From an uncultured Clostridia bacterium (lineage in GTDB: Bacteria > Bacillota > Clostridia > UMGS1883), in assembly GCA_947626145.1 (NCBI GenBank), contig CANQRB010000002.1:256339-320338 (forward strand): a stretch of 64,000 nt of DNA, read 5' to 3'. The stretch's first letter is position 1; every line of letters starts with the position of its first letter. Under the pieces are notes generated by a model, which was not told the DNA's origin, ran no database searches, and was given only the letters and a program-made list of their open reading frames with translations. The translations under genes were made by a program, and so were the position numbers. Below, one piece after another: positions 8,751 to 18,415 of this stretch.

Positions 8751-11183
8751 ATGAAGCTGAAGAATAAGACGCTGAGTCTGCTCCTGGCGGCGCTGCTCAC
8801 GCTGGCGGGTCTGCCCGCTATGGCGGAGGACGCGGCGGTCACTCGTGCTTGCGCGGTAGATCGTTTTATCCGGGCGGCGGGGCTGACGTCCGACGCGGAC
8901 GGCCCTTTGCCGGAAGCTTTCGGCGACTGGGACGAGGTGCCCGAGGAATACCGGAACAGCATGGCCGTCGCGGTCAGTGACGGAATAATCAAGGGTACGG
9001 ACGGCAACCTCAACCCAAACGCCGAGTTAACTCGGCTTGAAGCCATGATAATTCTGGGCCGCTGTCTGCCGGAGGTGCCGGTGAAGCGTGAGCCCGCCGG
9101 TTTTTCCGATGTGCCGGACTGGGCTGAGGAGGAAATAGAGCGTCTTTACCGGGGCGGGCTGGTCAACGGCTACGGCAGCGGGATATTGGGTTCCTATGAC
9201 CTGATAAGCGAGGAACAGCTCGACCTCCTGACCGGGCGGGTGAGAAGCGCCCTCTCGGGTGATGTCAGCCTTAAAGACGACTTTTACGCGGCGGTCAACC
9301 GTGAATGGCTGGCGGCGGCGGTAATCCCCGAGGGTAAGTCTGAAGCGTCGATAAATTTTGGCCGACTGAACGAAATAGACGGCTATCTTTTGAAACGCAG
9401 CCGTGAGCTGCTTGAGAAATACAAGGCCGGCGAGGAGCTGAAGCCCGTGGAAAATCGGGCCGCAAGGTTTTTTGACATAGCGCTGAAATATCTGGAAGAG
9501 GACGCCGACGCCGTCGGGCCCTTGAAAAAATATTTTGACAGGATAGACGGATGCGTCAATGTCCTTGAGATTGGCAGCGTAAACGGGACGATACTTCGCG
9601 ATCTGGCGGTGCCGGTGCTTTTTGACATAAGCATTCCGTGCGTTATCGGCGCCGACGGTTACGCCGAGTCCCTGAGCGGCGCGTATATCGACTGGCTCGG
9701 CTCCGGCATCGACCGCAGCTACTGGGCCGATGATCCCGACGGAACGGAAAGGGCCTTTGCGGACTATGCGTCGGGACTGCTGGCCTTGGCCGGGATAGAA
9801 AACAGCGGCGCCCTCGGCTCCGATATTGCCGCCTTTGAGCGTGAAACCGCTTTGGCCGGCATGGGTGCGGCGGAATACGCGCTACTCGTCGGGGACGAGA
9901 ACGTTGACGAGGACTACCACATATTTGACTGGAAAGGCCTCGGCGGCCTGTACAGCGGAAGGTGGCTGAACCCGATTCCCTCAGTTTTTTTCAGCATAGA
10001 CAGCCGGGAGCTCACGAATTTTTACGCCTATATCATAACTGACCGCGGCGCCGTTGACAAGGCGGTGGAGCTGATGAACACGGCTGACCTTTCCACGGTA
10101 AAGGCTTTGTGCAAATTCAACCTTATAGAACAGCTGTCGAACTTCCTGCCGGGGAAATTCATGGCCTTGAGGGAGAAGCTGGACAAAGAGGTCATGGGCG
10201 TGGAGGATGTTTATGACACTGAGGAATGGGCCGCGGTGCTGACCTCTGATGTCTTTACGGGAGCTTATGAGGCGGACTTTGTACGGAATAACGTGAAATA
10301 TGACGCCGGTTATATCAGAAGCATGACGGACGATATTGTAGAAACCTTTGAAAAGCTGTTCGGCGAAAGCGGTTTGATGAGCTCGGGTACCGTGGACGCG
10401 GCCGTGGAAAAGCTGCGGAAAATGACAAAAGCCGTCGCCGTGTATGAAGGGGACGGCGCGGCGGACGGCGATCTCCAAACCGTTGAGGACGGAAAGTCCC
10501 TGATGAGCAATGTGGTGAGAATGATGGAGGCCAACGGCGGCAGCTATATGTCCGTGGTTGACTTTGTGGATATCGATTGGCCCGGCTATACCGTAAACGC
10601 CACATATTCGCCTTACCTAAACAAAATAAACGTTTACGCCGGTCTGCTCTATCCGCCGGTCTATGATCCGGAGGCTTCCTATGAGGACAATCTGGGCGGC
10701 ATAGGCTTTATTATCGCTCATGAGATTTCCCACGCCTTTGATAAAATGGGCAGCGAGTACGATGCCGATGGCTATTATGCGCCATGGATGAGCGGGGAGG
10801 ACGCTGACGCCTATGACCGCTTTGTGGAAAAGCTGGACAAATATTTCAGCCGGTACACGGATTACCGCGGCAATCCGGTGAATGTGACAATGACCGGCGA
10901 CGAAAATATAGCCGACATCTTGGCTATGGAATGTATCGTGACTCTGGCAAAGGAAAAAAACCTCGACCTTGACAGAATATTCCGTTCCTATGCCCGGTGC
11001 TGGGCCTCGGTCAAAACTCCGGAGTACACAGACTACATCAGCCGGGTGGATACCCACTCTCCGAACACTGTCAGGGTCAACGCCGTACTCAGCGACTTTG
11101 ATGAGTTTTACGAGCTTTACGGCGTTGCTGAGGGCGACGGAATGTACGTTCCTCCAGAGGAAAGAGTACATCTCTTTTATTGA
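8751..11183 (+). CDS. S-layer-anchored M13 (neprilysin-like) metallopeptidase
   Basis: 810 aa. A signal peptide (LLAALLTLAGLPAMAED) is followed by SLH-type repeats (about residues 30-155). The rest is an M13 peptidase: start DDFYAAVNREWL, substrate-site NATYSPYLNKINVYAG, zinc motif HEISHAFD (His657, Glu658, His661), and the downstream ligand segment ENIADILAMEC where most M13 enzymes have ENIAD plus glycines. M13 enzymes trim oligopeptides. SLH fusion would hold it on the cell wall, acting outside the cell. GGAGG precedes the ATG. The SLH-M13 fusion is a notable arrangement. Confidence 0.88.
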   Translation: MKLKNKTLSLLLAALLTLAGLPAMAEDAAVTRACAVDRFIRAAGLTSDADGPLPEAFGDWDEVPEEYRNSMAVAVSDGIIKGTDGNLNPNAELTRLEAMIILGRCLPEVPVKREPAGFSDVPDWAEEEIERLYRGGLVNGYGSGILGSYDLISEEQLDLLTGRVRSALSGDVSLKDDFYAAVNREWLAAAVIPEGKSEASINFGRLNEIDGYLLKRSRELLEKYKAGEELKPVENRAARFFDIALKYLEEDADAVGPLKKYFDRIDGCVNVLEIGSVNGTILRDLAVPVLFDISIPCVIGADGYAESLSGAYIDWLGSGIDRSYWADDPDGTERAFADYASGLLALAGIENSGALGSDIAAFERETALAGMGAAEYALLVGDENVDEDYHIFDWKGLGGLYSGRWLNPIPSVFFSIDSRELTNFYAYIITDRGAVDKAVELMNTADLSTVKALCKFNLIEQLSNFLPGKFMALREKLDKEVMGVEDVYDTEEWAAVLTSDVFTGAYEADFVRNNVKYDAGYIRSMTDDIVETFEKLFGESGLMSSGTVDAAVEKLRKMTKAVAVYEGDGAADGDLQTVEDGKSLMSNVVRMMEANGGSYMSVVDFVDIDWPGYTVNATYSPYLNKINVYAGLLYPPVYDPEASYEDNLGGIGFIIAHEISHAFDKMGSEYDADGYYAPWMSGEDADAYDRFVEKLDKYFSRYTDYRGNPVNVTMTGDENIADILAMECIVTLAKEKNLDLDRIFRSYARCWASVKTPEYTDYISRVDTHSPNTVRVNAVLSDFDEFYELYGVAEGDGMYVPPEERVHLFY

Positions 11184-11250
11184 AAATGGCCGGTAATTCA
11201 CGTTTTTTATCAATAAATGCGGTGAATATCTTCTTTTTCATCATTTCTTC

Positions 11251-11279
11251 TTGACAAAACGGCCGTGACGTTATAAAAT
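11251..11279 (+). promoter_or_regulatory. Sigma-A-type promoter for the AGCS symporter
   Basis: TTGACA (11251-11256), 17-base spacer, TAAAAT (11274-11279), 36 bases before the ATG. Confidence 0.7.
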
Positions 11280-11315
11280 ATTGATATCTTAATTTGAAAT
11301 TAAGGGGGAATTTAT

Positions 11316-12755
11316 ATGGATAAGTTTGTTGAAATTGTTGACAACGTGAACTCCGTCATTAACAATTTCGTCTGGGGCCCCGTAATGCTGGTGGTCTTCC
11401 TTCTGGTGGGCCTGCTTTGCACCATCCGTACCGGAGTGTTCCAGATCTCAAAATTCAAGCTCTGGTTTGACGAGACAATTCTGGCGATCTTCAAAAAAAA
11501 GAGCGTTCGTAAAACCGACGACAAAAAGGCTATCAGCCAGTTTCAGGCTCTCTCCACCGCACTTGCGGCCACTGTCGGTACCGGCAACATCGCCGGCGTC
11601 GCCACGGCCATCATCAGCGGCGGGCCCGGCGCCATCTTCTGGATGTGGCTCAGCGCTTTCCTTGGCATGATGACCAACTTCACCGAAAACGTGCTCGGTA
11701 TCAAGTACCGCTATAAGGACGAAAAGGGCGACTGGGTAGGCGGCGCCATGATATACATGGACCGCGGACTTCACATGAAGTGGCTGGCTGTAATATTCTC
11801 CTGCTTCTGCATTCTCGCCTCCTTCGGTATCGGCAATCTGAGTCAGGGCAACTCCATCGCCTCCACCGTCCATGACACTTTCGGAATACCCAAGGTGGCC
11901 ATCGGTATCGTTATCATGGTTTTTGCCGCTCTGGTAATCATCGGCGGCATTAAGAGAATAGCTCAGGTAACGGAGAAGATAGTTCCCTTCATGGCTATAT
12001 TTTACATAGTGGGCGGCATCGCAATCATTATTGTGAACATCAAGGCCGTTCCCGCCGCTTTTGGAATGATCTTCCGCGGCGCCTTTAACCTCAAGGCGGC
12101 CGGCGGCGGCTTCCTCGGCTTCACCGTGGCACAGGCCATGCGCTACGGCATCGCCCGCGGCGTTTTCAGCAACGAGGCCGGTCTCGGTTCCTCGGTAATG
12201 GTTCACTCCGCTTCCGATGTAAAGGAGCCTGTTGTTCAGGGTATGTGGGGCATCTTTGAGGTGTTTGCCGACACCATCTGCATCTGCACCATCACCGCCC
12301 TGTCCATCCTCACCACCGTTTACAATCCCGAGCTGGGCGCTCCCGCGGATGCGGCGGGCAATATACTGCTGGACAAGACGGGCGCCGTCCTTTCCGGCGC
12401 TCCGCTGACCTCCTATGCCTTTACTCAGACCTTCGGCAAGTTCGGCGGCGTATTCATCAGCATCAGCCTTGCGCTCTTTGCTTTTTCCACCATACTCGGC
12501 TGGTCCTATTACGGTCAGCGGGGCATACAGTATGTTTTTGGCATTAAGGCTGTGCCGGTATATAAAGTGATTTTTATACTCATGATAATGGTGGGCTGTA
12601 TCAGTCAGCTGGATCTGGTCTGGAACATTTCCGACACGTTCAACGGGCTTATGGCGATACCCAACCTGTTCGCGGTAATTTTGCTTCACGGTCAGGTGGT
12701 GGCGGAGGTTAAGGATTATCTTCAGCGCCGAAAGGAAGGCAAACTGCTACAGTAG
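11316..12755 (+). CDS. AGCS-family sodium:alanine/glycine symporter
   Basis: 479 aa polytopic membrane protein. The family signature region QFQALSTALAATVGTGNIAG (about residues 68-87) and GVFSNEAGLGSS (about 288-299) identify it. The family imports alanine or glycine with Na+. Its own promoter (11251-11279), a GGGGG ribosome site and a terminator at 12782-12808 make it a single-gene unit. Which amino acid it prefers cannot be read from the sequence. Confidence 0.95.
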   Translation: MDKFVEIVDNVNSVINNFVWGPVMLVVFLLVGLLCTIRTGVFQISKFKLWFDETILAIFKKKSVRKTDDKKAISQFQALSTALAATVGTGNIAGVATAIISGGPGAIFWMWLSAFLGMMTNFTENVLGIKYRYKDEKGDWVGGAMIYMDRGLHMKWLAVIFSCFCILASFGIGNLSQGNSIASTVHDTFGIPKVAIGIVIMVFAALVIIGGIKRIAQVTEKIVPFMAIFYIVGGIAIIIVNIKAVPAAFGMIFRGAFNLKAAGGGFLGFTVAQAMRYGIARGVFSNEAGLGSSVMVHSASDVKEPVVQGMWGIFEVFADTICICTITALSILTTVYNPELGAPADAAGNILLDKTGAVLSGAPLTSYAFTQTFGKFGGVFISISLALFAFSTILGWSYYGQRGIQYVFGIKAVPVYKVIFILMIMVGCISQLDLVWNISDTFNGLMAIPNLFAVILLHGQVVAEVKDYLQRRKEGKLLQ

Positions 12756-12781
12756 TAGTGCAAGTTTTTGATACAATTAAA

Positions 12782-12808
12782 AAACGGAGCCTTCCTGAGG
12801 CTCCGTTT
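12782..12808 (+). terminator. Intrinsic terminator of the AGCS gene
   Basis: Perfect 11-base stem AAACGGAGCCT / AGGCTCCGTTT around a 5-base loop, 26 bases after the stop. The T-run is short, being the three T of the stem. Confidence 0.75.
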
Positions 12809-12837
12809 GGCTGTAATACTATAATCTAATCCTTATT

Positions 12838-12866
12838 TTGTCAATCGCTTGAATTGACGGTACAAT
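12838..12866 (+). promoter_or_regulatory. Sigma-A-type promoter for the LRR surface protein
   Basis: TTGTCA (12838-12843), 17-base spacer, TACAAT (12861-12866), 23 bases before the ATG at 12890. GGAGG is at 12877-12881. Confidence 0.7.
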
Positions 12867-12889
12867 TTTGCAGCATGGAGGATCATTGA

Positions 12890-15118
12890 ATGAGCAAAAC
12901 AAAAGTTTTTGTCATGTTAATATGGGTGTTGACGCTTGTCGCATTTTTGCCCTGCGTCACTGCCGGGGCGGAAAGCACCGCCGACGGGCTGAGCTATGTA
13001 AATTACGGCGACCATGTGGAAATTACCGGTTGCGTCGGCCGTCCCGGTACGCTGAACATACCGCCTGTGATCGACGGACTTCCGGTCACGGCCATCGCCA
13101 ACGACGCCTTTAACGGCTGTGACTTCATCACGTCGGTAAACGTGTCCGAGGGACTGGTTTCCATTGGCGACCGTGCCTTTGCCCGCTGTACCGGCTTTTA
13201 CGGCGTGGTATTGCCATCTACGCTGGCTACTATCGGCAGCGAGGCATTTTATGGTTGTATCAGGATCGGTGGAATTGTGATACCCGCCGGGGTGTATTTC
13301 ATGGCAGAGGACGCTTTTTCCGAATGTACCGGCCTTGAGTATATAATCGTGGACTCGAATAACTATTACTATGCCAGCGCCTATGAGGTGCTGTATGACA
13401 AATTTTACACCCGACTCATCAAATATCCTGCCGCCAACACTGCTCAGGACATAACCATCATGCCCTCTACTCAGTCCATCGCCGACGAGGCCTTTAAGGA
13501 CTGCGCCAATCTCCGCTCGGTGACCATGCCCTACGGGCTGTTTTCCATAGGTGAAAGGGCCTTCTACAACTGCGTCAACCTTGTCAGCGCCGGCATACCG
13601 GACAGTGTTACGTCCGTGGGCCGTGAGGCCTACGGCTATTGCCAGAGCCTGCAGAGCATCAATATACCCGCAGGAATCTCCGTGATAAACGATTATACCT
13701 TCAATGGCTGCGGCAGTCTGTCACAGGCGGTCATAGCTCCCGGTGTGACGACCATCGGAGCGTGGGCGTTCTGCGACTGCATCAAGCTGGAGAGCATGGT
13801 CATACCTGACACGGTGTATGCCATCGGGGACAAGGCCTTTTCCCTCTGCTCGTCCCTCACCACGCTGACCATCGGCAACGGTGTCGCCGGTATAGGCAAC
13901 GCCGCATTTTCTTACTGCACCAAGCTCCGGTCCGTGGTCATACCCAACTCTGTAATCACACTGGGACAGGACACCTTCCTCAACTGCGAATCCCTGACCG
14001 ACATAACCATCGGTACCGGCGTGACCTCCATAGGCGACAGATCCTTTAACGGCTGTGCCGGTCTGACCTCTATAAACATTCCCGCCAACGTTATCTATCT
14101 TGGCACCAGCCAGTTCCAGGACTGTGCCAAGCTCGAAAGAATAAGCGTCGATCCCGCCAACCCCAATTACCTTGGCGCCGCCGGCGTACTGTTCAACAGG
14201 AACATGACCGAGCTTATCGAGTGCCCTCCGGCGCTCGCCACGGCCAACTATTATATTCCCGACATTGTCCGTAAAATCGACAACGGCGCGTTTTACCGCT
14301 GCAAGAACCTTAAGCTTGTCGTTATCCCCAACAGTGTGACGGAGATCGGAGATTACGCCTTCTATCAGTGTACCGGTATGGAAAACGTTACCATAGGCGG
14401 CGGAGTGACGGCCATCGGCAACTGTGCGTTTATGGCTTGCAGCGCCGTCAAGGAGATAGTCATTCCCAACAGTGTGCGCTCTGTCGGCGTCGATGCCTTC
14501 GCCGAGTGTACCGGCATGGATAAGCTGGTGGTTGGCACCGGCATAACCGAGATAGGCGGCTCGGCCTTCCGTGGCTGTGAAAAGCTCACCACGGTGTGGT
14601 TCTCGGCCGCTCTGCGCAAGATAGGCGGCTGGGCCTTCATGAACTGCCCCAGTCTTAACCAGGTGTATTATAGCGGCAGCTTCGAATTTTGGAAGCAAAA
14701 TGTGGATTACAGCGAAAGCTTTATAAAATTTGACAGGGGCGTGCAGATAAGCTACGAGATACCCATACCCACCCTTGGCATTTCCGTGACCGTCAACGGT
14801 ACGCCCGTTGCTTTTGACGTGGCGCCCACGGTGGATAACGGAACGGTCATGGTGCCCGTAAGAGTGTTTGAATCCCTTGGCGCAACTACGGTTTGGGACG
14901 GCGCGACAAGCAGCGCTACCGTCTATTATGGCAATATGTTCGCGACATTTACGTTGAACAGCGATCAGGCAAACGTGTACGGAGTTATGAAGCCTATGCC
15001 CCGACCGACTGTCGCCGCGAATGGCAATATCCTTGTGCCGATCCGTTTTGTGGCTCAGGAGCTGGGCTGCACCGTGGGATGGGACGGTCTGACTAATACC
15101 GTGGCAATAACGGGATAG
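12890..15118 (+). CDS. Secreted BspA-type leucine-rich repeat protein with copper amine oxidase-like C-terminus
   Basis: 742 aa. Signal peptide (about residues 1-26), then 20 LRR_5/BspA-type repeats with the core AFxxC...IP..V..IG, counted by their AFxxC boxes, up to about residue 605. An interruption at about residues 150-180 and another at about 420-450 lack the consensus. The C-terminal 115 residues match the copper amine oxidase N-domain-like stalk (VPVRVFESLG, WDGATSSATV, VPIRFVAQELG), found on many clostridial surface proteins. It is probably an adhesin; binding target unknown. It is a single-gene unit with its own promoter and terminator. Confidence 0.88.
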   Translation: MSKTKVFVMLIWVLTLVAFLPCVTAGAESTADGLSYVNYGDHVEITGCVGRPGTLNIPPVIDGLPVTAIANDAFNGCDFITSVNVSEGLVSIGDRAFARCTGFYGVVLPSTLATIGSEAFYGCIRIGGIVIPAGVYFMAEDAFSECTGLEYIIVDSNNYYYASAYEVLYDKFYTRLIKYPAANTAQDITIMPSTQSIADEAFKDCANLRSVTMPYGLFSIGERAFYNCVNLVSAGIPDSVTSVGREAYGYCQSLQSINIPAGISVINDYTFNGCGSLSQAVIAPGVTTIGAWAFCDCIKLESMVIPDTVYAIGDKAFSLCSSLTTLTIGNGVAGIGNAAFSYCTKLRSVVIPNSVITLGQDTFLNCESLTDITIGTGVTSIGDRSFNGCAGLTSINIPANVIYLGTSQFQDCAKLERISVDPANPNYLGAAGVLFNRNMTELIECPPALATANYYIPDIVRKIDNGAFYRCKNLKLVVIPNSVTEIGDYAFYQCTGMENVTIGGGVTAIGNCAFMACSAVKEIVIPNSVRSVGVDAFAECTGMDKLVVGTGITEIGGSAFRGCEKLTTVWFSAALRKIGGWAFMNCPSLNQVYYSGSFEFWKQNVDYSESFIKFDRGVQISYEIPIPTLGISVTVNGTPVAFDVAPTVDNGTVMVPVRVFESLGATTVWDGATSSATVYYGNMFATFTLNSDQANVYGVMKPMPRPTVAANGNILVPIRFVAQELGCTVGWDGLTNTVAITG

Positions 15119-15169
15119 GATTTTCCGAAAATAAATTCTCTCCATTTTTAAGCCGTTGAACGCCAAACA

Positions 15170-15211
15170 AAAATCACCCTTGACGTACCTATGTACGTCA
15201 AGGGTGATTTT
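15170..15211. terminator. Long bidirectional terminator between convergent genes
   Basis: A perfect 19-base stem (15170-15188 / 15193-15211) with a 4-base loop CTAT; A-run on one side and T-run on the other. It lies between the LRR gene (plus) and the end of the ribF operon (minus), and can serve both. Confidence 0.9.
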
Positions 15212-15282
15212 TAAATTTAAGCCAATAAGGCGAACAATGAAACGGTAAATTTGTCGGCGCTTTACAACGGCGGCAAATCCGT

Positions 15283-16170
15283 TCATTTTTTTTGTGCGCA
15301 GTATTCCCGCACGCTCTCGGTGTCCCGCCGTATCTGGGCGAAAAGCTCTTCAACTGATGGAAAGGTACACTCCGGCCTGATGAAGTGCAGGAACTCGACA
15401 GTGACGGATTTGCCATAGAGGTCGCCTGTGAAGTCCGGAATATGCGTCTCCACACGCATACCGCTGTCGTGAACCGTCGGATTTACGCCCACGTTTGTGA
15501 CGCCCATGTGCTCCGTCCCGTCGAAAATGACCCTTGAGGCATAGACTCCTCTCTCCAGCGGCACCGGTCCGGGATAAAGGTTAAGAGTGGGGAAGCCCAT
15601 GGTGCGGCCGAGGCCCTTGCCCCTTTGTACTTCGCCGGTGACGGAGTAGTGCCGGCCGAGCATTTTGGCCGCCTCTTCCGGTTCACCGGCAAGGAGAAGC
15701 TCACGGATGCGGCTGCTGCTGACGCTTTGGCCGTCCAGCCGTTCCTCCGGCATTACGATTACATCGAAGCCCAGCTCACGGCCAAGCGCGGCCAAATCAT
15801 CGGCGGTGAGCCTGTCCCTGCCGAAGTGATAATTGTAGCCGCAGACCGCCGTGCTTATGCGGAATTTATCGATGAGCACCGAGGCGGCAAATTCTCTGCC
15901 GGACAATCCAAGAAGCTCCCTTGTGACGGGGAGGAGAACACATTCGGCGCCAAGCTCGCCGATTAGCCGCTTTTTTTCGTCATTCCCCGTAAGAGGAAGG
16001 GGGGCTTTGCCACGGATCAGGAGAGAGGGTGGACAATCAAAACTCAGGGCTATGGGCTTGAGTCCGCCGTCCTTTGCGGCATAGACCGCACGGCGCACTA
16101 TTTTTTGGTGGGCCAGATGGACGCCGTCAAAGTACCCCAGGGCTATCGCCATTTTTGCATTACTGTTCAA
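15283..16170 (-). CDS. ribF: Bifunctional riboflavin kinase / FAD synthetase
   Basis: 295 aa. The N-terminal nucleotidyltransferase has ALGYFDGVHLAHQKIV (the HxGH-like motif) and SSSRIRELLLAG. The C-terminal kinase has GKGLGRTMGFPTLNL and GVTNVGVNPTV. It makes FMN from riboflavin and then FAD. The start is TTG at 16170 because AGGTG lies 7 bases upstream; the ATG at 16152 has no ribosome site. It is the last gene of the rimP-to-ribF operon, 12 bases after truB. Confidence 0.93.
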   Translation of the reverse strand: MNSNAKMAIALGYFDGVHLAHQKIVRRAVYAAKDGGLKPIALSFDCPPSLLIRGKAPLPLTGNDEKKRLIGELGAECVLLPVTRELLGLSGREFAASVLIDKFRISTAVCGYNYHFGRDRLTADDLAALGRELGFDVIVMPEERLDGQSVSSSRIRELLLAGEPEEAAKMLGRHYSVTGEVQRGKGLGRTMGFPTLNLYPGPVPLERGVYASRVIFDGTEHMGVTNVGVNPTVHDSGMRVETHIPDFTGDLYGKSVTVEFLHFIRPECTFPSVEELFAQIRRDTESVREYCAQKK

Positions 16171-16182
16171 GCTATCACCTCG

Positions 16183-17064
16183 TCAATAAAAAGCCTTGAC
16201 AGTCTTTAACGCCGGTCTGCCGTCCGCCTCGCCCCGTTTTGCCAGAGCGATAAACTCTCCCTCGCTGTCGTATACCCGAAACATCTCTCCGTCGGGAAAT
16301 TTGTCCGTATATGCCGGAACGCCGTTCTTTACCAGAGCGCTGCGCCGTGGGTCAAGGTGAAGCTCGCCGAGGTCATAGAACATTTTGTCAATGGGAATAA
16401 CGGCCTCCCCGAGCCGTCCGTCGGCGGCCAGCCTTTCAAGATCCTCCACGGTATAAGCGTCCTCCAGTTTGAGGCTCCCGCTTTCCGTGCGGCACAGACT
16501 TTTCAGACAGGCCCCGCAGCCGAGCGCCTCGCCGATGTCTGCCCCGAGAGAGCGTATGTAGGTGCCCTTGCTGCACCGCACGTCTACAGTCACCACGGGG
16601 AGAGATATGCTTATCACATCTATTGAGTGAACGGTCACCCTTCGGCGCTCACGCTCGACCTCAATGCCCTGCCTCGCCAGCCGGTACAGCCTCTGTCCGC
16701 CGACAGAAATGGCGCTGTACATGGGCGGCAGCTGCTCTATTTCCCCCACGAAGCCTGCAACCGCGCTGCGCACCTCTTCGGGAGTGACGTTTACCGGATT
16801 TTGCGCCAATATTTTACCGTCCAGATCCAGACTGTCTGTGGCCGTGCCCAGCAGTATCTCGGCGGTGTAGCGTTTGTTCTCCGCCGTCAGCATCTCCGCC
16901 GCCCTTGTCGCCTTGCCAAGCAGCAGGGGCAGAACTCCGGTTGCCGCGGGGTCAAGGGTGCCGGTGTGCCCGATTTTTTTCATATTAAAGATGCGGCGCG
17001 CCGCCCCCACCATTTTGTGTGAGGAGCAGCCCGCCGGTTTGTTCATAATTACTAAACCGTTCAT
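16183..17064 (-). CDS. truB: tRNA pseudouridine-55 synthase
   Basis: 293 aa. The N-terminal MNKPAGCSSHKMV and the catalytic GHTGTLDPAATGVLP loop (catalytic Asp) are diagnostic, as is the later CSKGTYIRSLGADIG. It makes the T-loop pseudouridine of tRNAs. The C-terminal part includes a PUA-like region. It overlaps nrnA by 4 bases (ATGA), so the two are translationally coupled. Confidence 0.95.
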   Translation of the reverse strand: MNGLVIMNKPAGCSSHKMVGAARRIFNMKKIGHTGTLDPAATGVLPLLLGKATRAAEMLTAENKRYTAEILLGTATDSLDLDGKILAQNPVNVTPEEVRSAVAGFVGEIEQLPPMYSAISVGGQRLYRLARQGIEVERERRRVTVHSIDVISISLPVVTVDVRCSKGTYIRSLGADIGEALGCGACLKSLCRTESGSLKLEDAYTVEDLERLAADGRLGEAVIPIDKMFYDLGELHLDPRRSALVKNGVPAYTDKFPDGEMFRVYDSEGEFIALAKRGEADGRPALKTVKAFY

Positions 17065-18038
17065 CGATTTTCGCCTTCCAGAGCCTTTTCCATCTCCGCC
17101 GCCACTGTTTTTACCGCCTTCTCCATATTCGTGTTTTTCAGGGTACAGCCGGCGGCCATGGTGTGTCCGCCGCCGCCCAGGGCCACCGCCGCCTGCCGGA
17201 CATTGTGTCCGTCCTTGGAGCGGAAATTGACCCTTATCCCGTCCGGCCCACGGTCGGAAAGAAAGGCGCTCATGACAACGCCGTCGATTTCCCGTGGAAG
17301 ATTGGCGAAATTTTCCGTATCGTGGTTGTCTGCGTTGTATTTTTTGTACATTTCGCCGGTGACATAGGCCGTGGCGATTTTTCCGCCGCAGTGAAGCTCC
17401 ACGGTGTTGATGGCCTCTCCCTGAAGCCGAAGCTGGCGGAAGGACTTGCGGTCATACAGCAGCTCGCAGAGATGAGAGGTGTTGACGCCCATGTCCATGA
17501 TCTCCGCCGCAATCCTCAGGGTGTGTCCTGTCGTGGAGGCGTATTTGAAGGAGCCCGTATCGGTGGAAATAGCGCAGTATAAGTAGGCGGCGGCTTCCGC
17601 GGTGATGGGAATGCCGGCGTTTTTCAGCATATCGTATATAATTTCTCCCGTGGCCGGAGAGTCAACGTCCACATAGCTGAGCTGAGCAAAGCCCTCCTCT
17701 CCGCCGCGGTGGTGATCGATGCACACCCGGTTTCGGTGGGAGGCGAAGGCCGCGCCGCGGCGGCCGATGCGCTTGCCGTCGCCGCAGTCCACACAGCAGA
17801 GACAATCGTACTTCAGCGCTCCGCCGCCGTAGATCACTACCTCACTGTCCAGGCAGGACATATATTCGGTCAGCGGCTCGTCGGTGATTATGTCACAGGT
17901 TATGCCCCTGTCCCGGAGAACCGTCTGAAGGGCCAGACAGCTCCCGAGGCAGTCCCAGTCGGGGTTTATGTGGGTCAGCAGACCAACGCTCCCGACGGAG
18001 AGCAGGTGATCAGTTATCCTCTTCATTTCTTCCTTCAT
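17061..18038 (-). CDS. nrnA: DHH-family oligoribonuclease / pAp phosphatase
   Basis: 325 aa. The DHH domain shows HINPDWDCLGS (metal ligands), CVDCGDG and the CIDHHRGG signature; the C-terminal DHHA1 domain ends with GGGGHTMAAGC. NrnA hydrolyses nanoRNAs and 3'-phosphoadenosine 5'-phosphate. The first motif has Trp-Asp-Cys where many homologues have Gly-Asp-Ala, but both Asp are kept. GGAGGAG precedes the ATG at 18038, which lies inside the end of rbfA (29-base overlap). Confidence 0.9.
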   Translation of the reverse strand: MKEEMKRITDHLLSVGSVGLLTHINPDWDCLGSCLALQTVLRDRGITCDIITDEPLTEYMSCLDSEVVIYGGGALKYDCLCCVDCGDGKRIGRRGAAFASHRNRVCIDHHRGGEEGFAQLSYVDVDSPATGEIIYDMLKNAGIPITAEAAAYLYCAISTDTGSFKYASTTGHTLRIAAEIMDMGVNTSHLCELLYDRKSFRQLRLQGEAINTVELHCGGKIATAYVTGEMYKKYNADNHDTENFANLPREIDGVVMSAFLSDRGPDGIRVNFRSKDGHNVRQAAVALGGGGHTMAAGCTLKNTNMEKAVKTVAAEMEKALEGENR

Positions 18039-18393
18039 TGCGGCTCTCCTCCTTCATCACCCTGTGCAGCAGCTCATTTATATGGGCCCCGTGCTCTATG
18101 GAGTCACTGGCCTCGAATATGACCTCGGGAGTTACCCTGAGCCGCACCCGGCTGCCCAGCTCCCGGCGGATAAAGCCGGAGGCGCTCTTAAGGCCCTTGA
18201 TGGCGGCAGTCTTGGTCTCGCTGTCGCCCATTATGCTGACAAGGGCCTTTGCGTAGCGCAGGTCGCCGGATACGTCCACCGCAACCACGCTGGTCATCAG
18301 CGGGATCCGCGGATCCTTAAGTTCGCGGATTATGTCGCTGAGGGCCCGCTTTATCTCCTCGGAGATACGGTCTGTTCGTTTAAAACTTGCCAT
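18010..18393 (-). CDS. rbfA: Ribosome-binding factor A
   Basis: 127 aa KH-type fold. RTDRISEEIKRALSDII and DPRIPLMTSVVAVDVSGD are the family hallmarks. RbfA helps mature the 16S 5' end in the 30S subunit. The acidic Glu/Asn-rich tail EESRNEGRNEEDN is encoded in the stretch shared with the nrnA start. It is the usual gene after infB; here a 72-base inverted-repeat element separates the two. Confidence 0.93.
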   Translation of the reverse strand: MASFKRTDRISEEIKRALSDIIRELKDPRIPLMTSVVAVDVSGDLRYAKALVSIMGDSETKTAAIKGLKSASGFIRRELGSRVRLRVTPEVIFEASDSIEHGAHINELLHRVMKEESRNEGRNEEDN

Positions 18394-18415
18394 TTATATC
18401 ATTCTTTCTTCGTGC

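Noticed and set aside
12890-14700. DNA-level tandem repeat in the LRR gene
   Set aside because: The 20 repeats are conserved in protein sequence but have diverged in DNA, so this is an ordinary repeat-domain gene.
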